Part shown: positions 1-7,383 of the stretch, piece after piece
How the letters are laid out: every line of letters begins with the position of its first letter
Position numbering within the stretch: the stretch's first letter is position 1
Source of the DNA: Terriglobia bacterium
GTDB taxonomy: Bacteria; Acidobacteriota; Terriglobia; Bryobacterales; Bryobacteraceae
Length of the DNA stretch: 64,000 nucleotides
Assembly: GCA_025363475.1 (NCBI GenBank)
Contig: JANYDS010000073.1
Location: 38,354 to 102,353, forward strand
Reading direction: 5' to 3'
Made by a program: the position numbers and the translations under genes
The notes under the pieces: model-generated
Told to the model about the DNA's origin: nothing
The model's database searches: none
The model's input: only the letters and a program-made list of their open reading frames with translations

Positions 1-177
1 CCCCAGTATCATGACCAGATTTTCCGGGTGTTCCGCAGGTTGCACGGGGCTGAATATCCGGGCACGGGGATTGGCTTGGCGCTGTGTCAGCGACTGATCG
101 AACGCCACGGCGGGAAGATCTGGATTGAATCAGGCGATACAGGTTCCACTTTTTGTTTTACTTTACCGGCGCGATAA
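1..177 (+). CDS. Sensor histidine kinase, C-terminal end (partial)
   Basis: Open from the first base of the window to a TAA at 175-177, so only the last 58 codons are present. They carry the F-box-like FRVFRRLH and the G2 box GTGIGLAL of the HATPase_c ATP-binding domain, so this is the end of a sensor kinase that autophosphorylates with ATP. The wording [12 protein letters not shown] is typical of kinases related to bacteriophytochromes, which commonly signal to small Rcp1-type regulators. Such a regulator starts 5 bp downstream. The sensing part lies outside the window, so the signal is unknown. Confidence 0.85.
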   Translation, partial: PQYHDQIFRVFRRLHGAEYPGTGIGLALCQRLIERHGGKIWIESGDTGSTFCFTLPAR

Positions 178-182
178 ATCAT

Positions 183-623
183 ATGCCAGCCAGCGATCAG
201 CAACCATGGACGATTCTTCTTGCCGAAGACAACCCGGGCGATGTGTTTCTTGTCCGCAGGGCACTGGACAAGCATCATATAAATTACGAATTGCGGCTGG
301 CCAGAAACGGCGAAGATGCTCTGGCCATGGTCCAACAGGCGGACCGTGGCGAATTCAGGCTTGACCTGATGCTGGTGGACCTCAATCTGCCCCGCTACGA
401 CGGAGGGGAAATTGTAGCCGCTGCGCGTGCGGGCGGGCGGCTGGCCAAAGTACCCATCATTCTGCTGACCTCATCGGATTCGCCGCATGACCGCCAGCGG
501 CTCACAGAACTGGGAGCGAATTTGTATTTCCGTAAACCGTCTGATCTAAATGGCTTCATGAAAGTGGGCGAACTGGTGATCGCGGTCATGAATAGTGCTG
601 CAGAGAATAGCTGCAGAGAATAG
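183..623 (+). CDS. Single-domain response regulator (Rcp1/CheY-like)
   Basis: A 146-residue receiver domain with no output domain. The acidic pair (AEDN, Glu15-Asp16), the phosphoacceptor Asp66 in LVDLNLP, the Thr/Ser of LLTSS and the Lys of FRKPSD are all present, so it should be phosphorylated by a kinase. It begins 5 bp after the stop of the upstream kinase, which is the probable partner. I chose the ATG at 183 because the receiver fold starts just after it; an in-frame upstream codon at 153 would lie inside the kinase gene. The LNLPRYDG wording fits the Rcp1 group that pairs with phytochrome-like kinases. Its target cannot be read from the sequence. Confidence 0.88.
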   Translation: MPASDQQPWTILLAEDNPGDVFLVRRALDKHHINYELRLARNGEDALAMVQQADRGEFRLDLMLVDLNLPRYDGGEIVAAARAGGRLAKVPIILLTSSDSPHDRQRLTELGANLYFRKPSDLNGFMKVGELVIAVMNSAAENSCRE

Positions 624-636
624 AAGATGAAGGCGT

Positions 637-1367
637 TCAGGCGGGGCACGCCGGCAGCCGGATATAAAACCTGCTTCCCTGCCCTTCGCCTGAACTTTCA
701 GCGTGGATGTCTCCACCCACCCGCTGGAGCAGACGCCTGCAGATGGCGAGGCCCAGGCCGGTACCCGGATATTCGGTGGTATGCAGCCGCTTAAAAAGTC
801 CGAACATTCTTTCTGAGTACTCCGGCGCAAAGCCGATGCCGTTGTCGCAAACGGTAATGATCCAGGCCACCTGGTCAGCTTCCGCTGAGATATGAATTAC
901 CGGTGCCTGATCCGGTTTCCTGTACTTAATCGCGTTGCCGACCAGATTCTGAAAGACCTGCGCAAACTGGTGTTCATCGCCTGGCACGACAGGCAGATGG
1001 CCAAACTGAATCTCGGTGTGATCCACTGGATATTCAAAGGATCAGAATCGGGCACAGATACGCCGCGGACGGCTACGTCCCGGTAGCATTTGGTGGAGGC
1101 ATGCCACAATCGGTATTCGACTTCCAGTATGGAACTTTCTGCCACAGCCCGCTGCCACGCTTCGGCAACCAATTCGCGGTCATCCGGGTGGAGAACTGCC
1201 AAACCGTCCAATCCGCGATATTCGGCGAAAGTCTGGCCGGTGAAAGTTTGCCACGAGGGCTGTGGCCGGGTCATGTGGCCTTTACTATCGGTCGTGAAAA
1301 TTATATCCGCGAGCGCAGTGACCAGTGCCTTATAGGGTTCCGGGCCAATCGGCGGAAACGTTGCCAT
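637..1367 (-). pseudogene. Broken PAS-domain histidine kinase (internal deletion and frame change)
   Basis: Reading leftwards from 1367, a PAS domain of about 110 residues is followed at about 1020-1030 by an ATPase domain in a different frame. The ATPase half has the N box (FQNLVGNAIKYR), DNGIGF, the F box (FGLFKRLH) and GTGLGLA. Nothing between them encodes the end of the PAS fold, the dimerisation helices or the phosphoacceptor histidine. The simplest reading is an out-of-frame deletion of a few hundred bases inside a PAS-HisKA-HATPase kinase. A GTG at 1026 could still start the isolated ATPase domain. It resembles the kinase at the window's left edge and may be a decayed relative. Kinase function is probably lost. 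Confidence 0.75.
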
Positions 1368-1440
1368 TTAAGAACTCTACGTTATCTGCGATGGCAGACG
1401 ATGCCCTGCTGATTTGTACTGCTAGCATCGAATCAGACTC

Positions 1441-1860
1441 ATGAATATCGCAAGTCTCGGCAAAGTACTGGCCAATCAGGCTATCGAAGGCACTAAAAAT
1501 ACGGTTATGGCCGCCATGACCAGCCCTGAACCCGCCAAACCGGCGGAAGTGAAACCAGAAAGCCTGGGGTCTGTGATTCTGGGCCAAATCCAAGCCATGC
1601 AGCGGCCGCTCACCTGTGAGCAGGAATTGGCGGTTACGGTTCGCGCGGGTGAAGAAATGCTGCGCGTTATTGAGATCTTTGTGCCGAATCAGGCTGTGCT
1701 GGTTTTCTCCGGCCTTGACCCGCAGGGCAATGTCACCCGTGTGATTTCGCCCGTTGACGCCGCACAGGTGGTTTGCAAGGTTGTGAAAGTTGCCCCCCAG
1801 GCAACCGCTGTGCGGGTGAATATTCTTACGCCGAAACTGAGACCGGAACAAGCCGGGTAG
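1441..1860 (+). CDS. Hypothetical protein
   Basis: A 139-residue protein of unrecognised family. The first 55 residues are Ala/Pro/Lys-rich and probably flexible. The rest (about 56-135) alternates hydrophobic and charged residues like a small beta-rich domain and contains two cysteines. There is no signal peptide or membrane segment. It converges on the gene to its right and overlaps that gene's 3' end by 35 bp. An opposite-strand open frame covers most of this region, so strand assignment rests on the cleaner protein composition and the ATG start. Confidence 0.5.
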   Translation: MNIASLGKVLANQAIEGTKNTVMAAMTSPEPAKPAEVKPESLGSVILGQIQAMQRPLTCEQELAVTVRAGEEMLRVIEIFVPNQAVLVFSGLDPQGNVTRVISPVDAAQVVCKVVKVAPQATAVRVNILTPKLRPEQAG

Positions 1861-4213
1861 CTGCGCCGCGCACGGCCGGGCTGATCAAAATCACCGCCAT
1901 CGCCAACAGGTACAGGCCCGCGCCAACCAGCATGGTCTGTACAAGGCCGAGATAGAGAGCCAGGACCAGCGCACTCACTGACCCCAGAACACTGGCCGCC
2001 GCATTGAGTGACCAGGCCCACCGGACTGAGGGTTGATGGCGCATTTCGAGCAGACGCAGGCCTGTGGGGAACGGAATCCCCATCACGAAACCGGCCGGGG
2101 CCAGCATCAGCACGGTAGCCAGCATCTTCACCGGCAGAGGCAGACCGACGCCAGCCGTCAGCACTGGCTGAATTACAGCCGCGAGGATGGCTACGGCCAC
2201 GGCTACCAGACCGAGGACCTTGACCAGGCGAGCGTTTTTACCACCTACAATCTTAAGGCTCATGAAGCTGCCCAGGCCGCTGGATACCAGCATAGAGAAA
2301 ATCACCACGGTCAGCGCGTAGGTGGGATGTCCCAGGAACAGGACAAACTTCTGGATCAGTGCCACTTCAATCAGGATGTAGCCTGCTCCAATGGCAAGGA
2401 AGTAGAAAAGGAAACCGCGTACAGAGCGTTCATGCGGCAGCTTCGTACCCAGCAGCACGGGCGGCAATAACAGGATGACCAGAACCGCCACGAAACTTAC
2501 CGCTAGAGCAGAAAAAAGCTTGGGCACGGCAACGTTTACTTTCGCGTCGGCCGCGCCGCTGCTGGACAGAAGGAATGCACTGATATCGCGCGGCTGAACC
2601 GTGTAAAAAAAGAAGGGACGGTTGTCATCCACCGGCGTGATATCGAACTGGTAATTGCGCTCATATTCCAGCGGATCTTTCGCCAGCAGCAATTTTCCGA
2701 ATTCGTTTAGCGGCTGATCGCCGGGCATATATACGGCGGTCATGTGCGCGGCTGCGAACGATTCACGGGCATTCGAGACATCGGTGTCTGAAAGAGCTTT
2801 GCGGGAGATCAGGACTGTGTCTTTCGCCCCCCAGCCTGCCAGATCCTTCTGCCCGCCTTCACGGCCCACCAGAATGTGCCGCGCGGCGTTGTGTTCGCCC
2901 AGATCATCGAGCGCCGCCATGGCCAGCGAAACCAGCCGCAGGGATTCGCGGGGGGGGTCAAAACCCCATCGTGTAAAGGTCAGCAGCCCGTCGTCAGTAA
3001 GATGCGCCAAATAGTCGCGGAACGCATCCGTTGTGTAGAGATTGTTTTCGGAAAGGGCAAAGGCTCCGGCTGCAGTTGAGGCCCAGGTGTCCACCAGCGT
3101 CGCCTGGATTACCTGATATTTTTCCGGGCTGCGGCGGATGAAGCTGCGCCCGTCTTCTACAAAAATATGGACGTCAGGCCGCAGGTAGAGGCTCTGGCTG
3201 AGTCCGGGGAATTTTTCCCGCATGATAGTCGTGGCCGTGATGGGGTTAATCTCGACGCCGGTTACGTCACGACTCCCTGACGCGAGGGCACGCGCAATAT
3301 CCCAGCCGCCACCAGGGCCAATCACCAGCGTTCGTGCGCCGGGCCGCAGCAGATAGGGCATACTGGGGCCCTGATGCATCAGAGCGTCGACGTCTTTCGG
3401 TGAGAGGCGGTCGAAATTGAAATTGGCAATACCGGTTGACGCATCGGCATCGATGAAGATCGTCTGATTGCCGGTTTCATCGTCTTTGGCAAGACCAATC
3501 CGCGAAATGCTGTTCCACTTCGTAAAGGTTTCGGCGTGCAGTTTCTGGCCCTTGGCGTAGCGAACTTCCAGCACGTGATATTTCGTATTGCCAATGATGG
3601 CCATGGTGAGGAACAACCCGACGAATACGCTGGCGATCCGGCCGATTTTAACGCCCGCCAGTGCAAACCAGACGGCGGCAGCGGCGGCAAACATTACGGC
3701 CACCGCGATTACGGTATTAGGTCCACCGAAGGTATTGAGCAGCAGCACCAAGGCAAGGCAACCTATGGCACCGCCCATGAGATCGAAGAAATAGACACGG
3801 TCCACACGGTCGATAGTCTCTGAAATCACCAGCGAAACGATGATTCCGGACCCGACAAAGGGGAACGCGGTAGTGAAGTAGATAACGCCGAGTTCGAAGG
3901 TCCCAATATCGGCTCCGCGCGTGAGCACAAAGAGCGCAGCCAGCAGCACCAGACCCGCATTGACCAGGCTGACGATTCCCAGCTTGCGCATAAGGGAGCC
4001 GGGCCAGGCAGAAATGACATAGGACAAGACTCCCCCTGCACCGAGACCGAAGAGCGCGATTGAAATGGCGAGAAACGCAAAATGGTAGTAGAAAACTACT
4101 GAAAAGATGCGCGTCAGGGACAGCTCAAGCAGCAGGGTTGCAAGAGTGGTAATCCCAATTGCGGTATAGAGCAGGGGCCAGTTGGCTTGCCTGGGAGAGG
4201 AACTTGTGGTCAA
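1826..4213 (-). CDS. Multi-pass membrane protein with spermidine-synthase-like domain
   Basis: 795 residues in three parts: an N-terminal block of about six membrane helices (about 10-220), a soluble Rossmann domain related to spermidine synthase/SAM methyltransferase (about 230-540, nucleotide-binding LVIGPGGGWDIARAL followed by the acidic GVEINP), and a second helix block (about 570-790). Fused membrane spermidine-synthase-like proteins of this layout are known, but few have been tested. Lying near aguB and aguA, which yield putrescine, a polyamine aminopropyltransferase role is plausible. The classical active-site loop is not clearly recognisable, so another SAM-type reaction is possible. 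Confidence 0.75.
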   Translation of the reverse strand: MTTSSSPRQANWPLLYTAIGITTLATLLLELSLTRIFSVVFYYHFAFLAISIALFGLGAGGVLSYVISAWPGSLMRKLGIVSLVNAGLVLLAALFVLTRGADIGTFELGVIYFTTAFPFVGSGIIVSLVISETIDRVDRVYFFDLMGGAIGCLALVLLLNTFGGPNTVIAVAVMFAAAAAVWFALAGVKIGRIASVFVGLFLTMAIIGNTKYHVLEVRYAKGQKLHAETFTKWNSISRIGLAKDDETGNQTIFIDADASTGIANFNFDRLSPKDVDALMHQGPSMPYLLRPGARTLVIGPGGGWDIARALASGSRDVTGVEINPITATTIMREKFPGLSQSLYLRPDVHIFVEDGRSFIRRSPEKYQVIQATLVDTWASTAAGAFALSENNLYTTDAFRDYLAHLTDDGLLTFTRWGFDPPRESLRLVSLAMAALDDLGEHNAARHILVGREGGQKDLAGWGAKDTVLISRKALSDTDVSNARESFAAAHMTAVYMPGDQPLNEFGKLLLAKDPLEYERNYQFDITPVDDNRPFFFYTVQPRDISAFLLSSSGAADAKVNVAVPKLFSALAVSFVAVLVILLLPPVLLGTKLPHERSVRGFLFYFLAIGAGYILIEVALIQKFVLFLGHPTYALTVVIFSMLVSSGLGSFMSLKIVGGKNARLVKVLGLVAVAVAILAAVIQPVLTAGVGLPLPVKMLATVLMLAPAGFVMGIPFPTGLRLLEMRHQPSVRWAWSLNAAASVLGSVSALVLALYLGLVQTMLVGAGLYLLAMAVILISPAVRGAATRLVPVSVSA

Positions 4214-4222
4214 CCCTATATT

Positions 4223-4891
4223 TTAGATGATGGTCAGGTCCAGACAGGTCAGGTCATCAATGAGTACGTCCGGATACAGTTCTTCCAGTTCATGGGCGGA
4301 ACTAACGCCGGTACGGACGGTGATGGAGCGGATGCCGTTTTCACGAGCCGCGATTACGTCCTGCGGGGCGTCACCGACCAGCGAGATGGAATCTCCATCG
4401 GCTATTAAACCTTCGCGCCTGGCACGTTCAATGGCGAGCCGCGCCAGACCACCGCGCGTGGCAGCAGTTTCGGCGAACGCTCCATAACGGAAATAATGAT
4501 GGAGGCCGGCGCGCTCCAGTTTTCGCCAGCCAATGCGGGTCAGATTGCCGGTGACCAGCGCCAGAACAATTCCGCGCCCCTGAAGTTGTTCGAGCACGGC
4601 TTCCACGCCAGGGCAAAGTTTGTCTCGAAGGTCAGGGACGCCTTCCTGGTAGACGTCCTGGGCGGTTTCGATCAGAGCAGGCATGGCCCTTTGGATGGCG
4701 GCGTCATCTAGACCACCTTTGCGCATCATCAGCGTGAGGATGTCTGGGTCGAGCATGCCGTGTACGGGAATGCCGTCGGTAGTGAGGTCAAGACCGGTTA
4801 CTATCCGCACGGCTTCGATGAGAGCAAGACGGTGATGGGGACCGGCACGGCGGACCAGAGTGCCGTCGATGTCGAAAAGGACGAGGGGCAA
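4223..4891 (-). CDS. HAD-superfamily hydrolase (phosphoglycolate-phosphatase-like)
   Basis: 222 residues with HAD motif I FDIDGTL (nucleophile Asp7, acid/base Asp9), a helical cap inserted after motif I, a threonine-type motif II (LVTGNLT) and motif IV LVGDAPQDV. The family hydrolyses small phosphate esters; the substrate cannot be assigned from sequence. The start is a TTG at 4891, since no ATG or GTG precedes motif I. It is divergent from aguB with only 16 bp between the two start codons, so the promoters must overlap one or both genes. It lies 9 bp from the spermidine-synthase-like gene and may be co-transcribed with it. Confidence 0.82.
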   Translation of the reverse strand: MPLVLFDIDGTLVRRAGPHHRLALIEAVRIVTGLDLTTDGIPVHGMLDPDILTLMMRKGGLDDAAIQRAMPALIETAQDVYQEGVPDLRDKLCPGVEAVLEQLQGRGIVLALVTGNLTRIGWRKLERAGLHHYFRYGAFAETAATRGGLARLAIERARREGLIADGDSISLVGDAPQDVIAARENGIRSITVRTGVSSAHELEELYPDVLIDDLTCLDLTII

Positions 4892-4907
4892 CTTCTACAA
4901 TAACGGA

Positions 4908-5786
4908 GTGAGTGAAATCTTCCGTATCGGCCTTGTGCAGACCGCTTGCAGTCCGGACCCCGAAGCCAACCTTGAGCATACTGTGGCGAAGATTCGCGAG
5001 GCGGCATTGAAAGGCGCGCAGATTATTTGTCTGCAGGAGCTTTTCCGCTCGCAGTACTTCTGCCGGGAAGAAGACGCGCGGCTGTTTGACCTGGCAGAGA
5101 CCATTCCTGGCCCCTCGACGGCGCGGCTTTGCCCGCTGGCAGCGGAACTGGGTGTGGTGATTGTCGCGTCGTTATTTGAAAAGCGGGCGACGGGTTTGTA
5201 TCACAACACGGCGGTGGTTATTGATGCGGATGGAGCGCTGCTTGGTTTGTATCGGAAGATGCATATCCCGGATGACCCGCTGTTCTTTGAAAAATTTTAC
5301 TTCACGCCGGGGGATCTGGGTTTCCGCGCTTTCAATACCAGGTTTGGGCGTATTGCGACGCTGATTTGCTGGGATCAGTGGTATCCGGAAGCGGCCCGCC
5401 TGGCGGCGATGGCTGGGGCGAATATTCTGTTTTATCCGACGGCGATTGGCTGGCATCCGGCGGAAAAAGCCGAGTATGGCGTCGCGCAACATGATGCCTG
5501 GCGCACGATGCAGCGTTCTCATGCCATTGCCAACGGTATTTTTGTGGCGGCGGTGAACCGGGTTGGTTTTGAGGGGCCTGCGGATCAGGGTCTTGAATTT
5601 TGGGGCGCTTCGTTTGTCAGTGATCCGTATGGCCGTGTAATCGTTGAGGCGTCGCATGATCAGGAAGAGATTCTGATTGTGGAATGCGATGTGGCGAAGA
5701 TGGAGGAGTTTCGGCGTAACTGGCCTTTCTTCCGTGACCGCAGGATTGACGCTTATGGCGATATTACAAAGCGGTTTTTGGCATGA
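4908..5786 (+). CDS. aguB: N-carbamoylputrescine amidase
   Basis: A 292-residue carbon-nitrogen hydrolase (nitrilase superfamily) with the full Glu-Lys-Cys triad: Glu44 in CLQELF, Lys117 in YRKMHIP and Cys154 in LICWDQWYPEA. The family converts N-carbamoylputrescine to putrescine, CO2 and ammonia, the last step of the agmatine deiminase route. The pairing with agmatine deiminase immediately downstream (4-bp ATGA overlap) makes the substrate assignment strong. I chose GTG at 4908; a more upstream in-frame ATG at 4860 would lie inside the divergent HAD gene. Confidence 0.93.
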   Translation: MSEIFRIGLVQTACSPDPEANLEHTVAKIREAALKGAQIICLQELFRSQYFCREEDARLFDLAETIPGPSTARLCPLAAELGVVIVASLFEKRATGLYHNTAVVIDADGALLGLYRKMHIPDDPLFFEKFYFTPGDLGFRAFNTRFGRIATLICWDQWYPEAARLAAMAGANILFYPTAIGWHPAEKAEYGVAQHDAWRTMQRSHAIANGIFVAAVNRVGFEGPADQGLEFWGASFVSDPYGRVIVEASHDQEEILIVECDVAKMEEFRRNWPFFRDRRIDAYGDITKRFLA

Positions 5787-6817
5787 ATCCCGGTTTGACG
5801 CCAAGAGCGTCAGGGTTTCGTATGCCCGCCGAGTGGGAGAAGCACGAAGCGACGTGGCTTGCCTGGCCGCACAACGAAGAAGACTGGCCTGGGCGTTTTG
5901 AGCCAATTGCGTGGGTTTACGGCGAAATTGTGCGCAAGCTTTCCCAGGTGGAACGCGTCCGCATCCTGCTGCAAAATGATGACACTGAGTTTGCGGCGCG
6001 CAAGGTGCTGGAAAAATGTGGCGTCAACTGGGAAGCGATTGAATTTTTCCCGCTGCAGACAGACCGTGTCTGGACGCGTGATTTCGCTCCACTTTTTGTA
6101 AAGAATGAGGAAGGCGAAGTGGCTGCGGTGAAGTGGAGCTTCGACGGCTGGGCGAAGTACGAAAACCATCTGCGGGATGAGGCCGCGGGGCGCGCGATTC
6201 CGGAGCTTGTCGGGGTGCGGGCATGGGAATCGGGCATGGTGCTGGAAGGCGGAAGTATTGATGTAAATGGCGCAGGCCTGTTGCTGACGACGGAGGAGTG
6301 TTTGCTGAGTCCGGTGCAGGCGCGCAACCCGGAGCTTTCGCGGGAACAGATTGAGGCGGCTCTTTCGGATAATTTAGGGATTGATCAGGTTCTTTGGCTC
6401 GGCAACGGGATTGAAGGCGATGATACCCACGGACACATTGACGACCTGGCGCGTTTCACTGATGCGGAGACAGTAGTGATGGTTTCTGAGGATGACCCGA
6501 AAGACCCGAATTATAAACCGCTCAAAGAGAACTGGGAACGGCTGCAGCGGATGCCGGTAAGGTCACGCAAGCTGCCGATGCCGCAGCCGCTGTGGTTTGA
6601 TGGCGTGCGTTTGCCTGCCAGCTATGCGAATTTTTATATCGCCAATGAAATGGTGCTGGTGCCGACGTTTAATGATCCGAACGACCGCATTGCGTTGAAT
6701 ACGCTGGCGGAATGTTTTCCTGAGAGACAGGTGGCAGGGATTAACTGCGTTGAACTCGTTTGGGGCCTGGGGACACTGCACTGTATGACTCAGCAGCAAC
6801 CGGCGGCTACTCGATAA
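5783..6817 (+). CDS. aguA: Agmatine deiminase
   Basis: 344 residues of the peptidyl-arginine-deiminase-like (pentein) fold. It hydrolyses agmatine to N-carbamoylputrescine and ammonia. Recognisable features are the N-terminal MPAEWEKHEATWLAWPH, the acidic/His catalytic region GDDTHGHIDD near residues 213-222, and the nucleophilic Cys334 in GTLHCMTQQ. Its start overlaps the aguB stop (ATGA), so the two are translated together. No arginine decarboxylase lies in this window, so agmatine must be made elsewhere or imported. Converges on msrA with an 8-bp gap and no visible terminator. Confidence 0.95.
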   Translation: MNPGLTPRASGFRMPAEWEKHEATWLAWPHNEEDWPGRFEPIAWVYGEIVRKLSQVERVRILLQNDDTEFAARKVLEKCGVNWEAIEFFPLQTDRVWTRDFAPLFVKNEEGEVAAVKWSFDGWAKYENHLRDEAAGRAIPELVGVRAWESGMVLEGGSIDVNGAGLLLTTEECLLSPVQARNPELSREQIEAALSDNLGIDQVLWLGNGIEGDDTHGHIDDLARFTDAETVVMVSEDDPKDPNYKPLKENWERLQRMPVRSRKLPMPQPLWFDGVRLPASYANFYIANEMVLVPTFNDPNDRIALNTLAECFPERQVAGINCVELVWGLGTLHCMTQQQPAATR

Positions 6818-6825
6818 ACCTGGCT

Positions 6826-7383
6826 TCAGGGTCTGAGCAGCCCGGCAAATTTCTTGCGGAATTTCATCACCTTGGGCGCAACGATATAAGCGCAGTAAGG
6901 CTGATGCGGATTGTTTTCAAAGTAGCTCTGATGGTAGGTTTCAGCAGTGAACAATGCTGAGGCCGGTTCAAGCGCCGTCACAATTTCTCCGTCGTAAACC
7001 TTTTCCGCATTCATCTCAGCAATTACTTCTTTCGCCACCGTTTCCTGTTCGGGCGAATGCAGAAAAATCACTGAACGGTATTGCGTCCCGACATCATTCC
7101 CCTGACGGTTCAGCGTCGTGGGGTCGTGGGCGGTAAAGAAGATGTGCAGCACATCGCGGAAGGTAATGACGGCTGGGTCAAAAGTGACCTGAACCACCTC
7201 CACATGACCGCTGGTTCCCGAGCAAACCTGTTCATAGGTGGGATTAGGTCTGGTGCCGCCCATATAGCCGGAAATGGCCGCCGACACGCCGCGGGTTTCG
7301 CTGAAGACAGCTTCTACACACCAGAAGCAGCCGCCCCCCAGTGTGGCGATTTCCAGCTTGCTGTTCGTTCCCGTGTCGTTCAT
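6826..7383 (-). CDS. msrA: Peptide methionine (S)-S-oxide reductase MsrA
   Basis: 185 residues with the signature GGCFWC (Cys19 nucleophile), the conserved SGYMGG and the YEQVCSG region whose Cys may act in recycling. It reduces S-epimers of methionine sulfoxide in proteins, using thioredoxin. There is no signal peptide, so it acts in the cytoplasm. It is directly downstream of the TPR membrane protein gene on the same strand with no gap, suggesting one transcript. No MsrB domain is fused. Confidence 0.95.
   Translation of the reverse strand: MNDTGTNSKLEIATLGGGCFWCVEAVFSETRGVSAAISGYMGGTRPNPTYEQVCSGTSGHVEVVQVTFDPAVITFRDVLHIFFTAHDPTTLNRQGNDVGTQYRSVIFLHSPEQETVAKEVIAEMNAEKVYDGEIVTALEPASALFTAETYHQSYFENNPHQPYCAYIVAPKVMKFRKKFAGLLRP

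Noticed and set aside
1330..1851. A 173-codon minus-strand frame opposite the hypothetical gene at 1441-1860
   Set aside because: His/Arg/Asn-rich composition without hydrophobic periodicity. The plus-strand product looks more like a folded protein.
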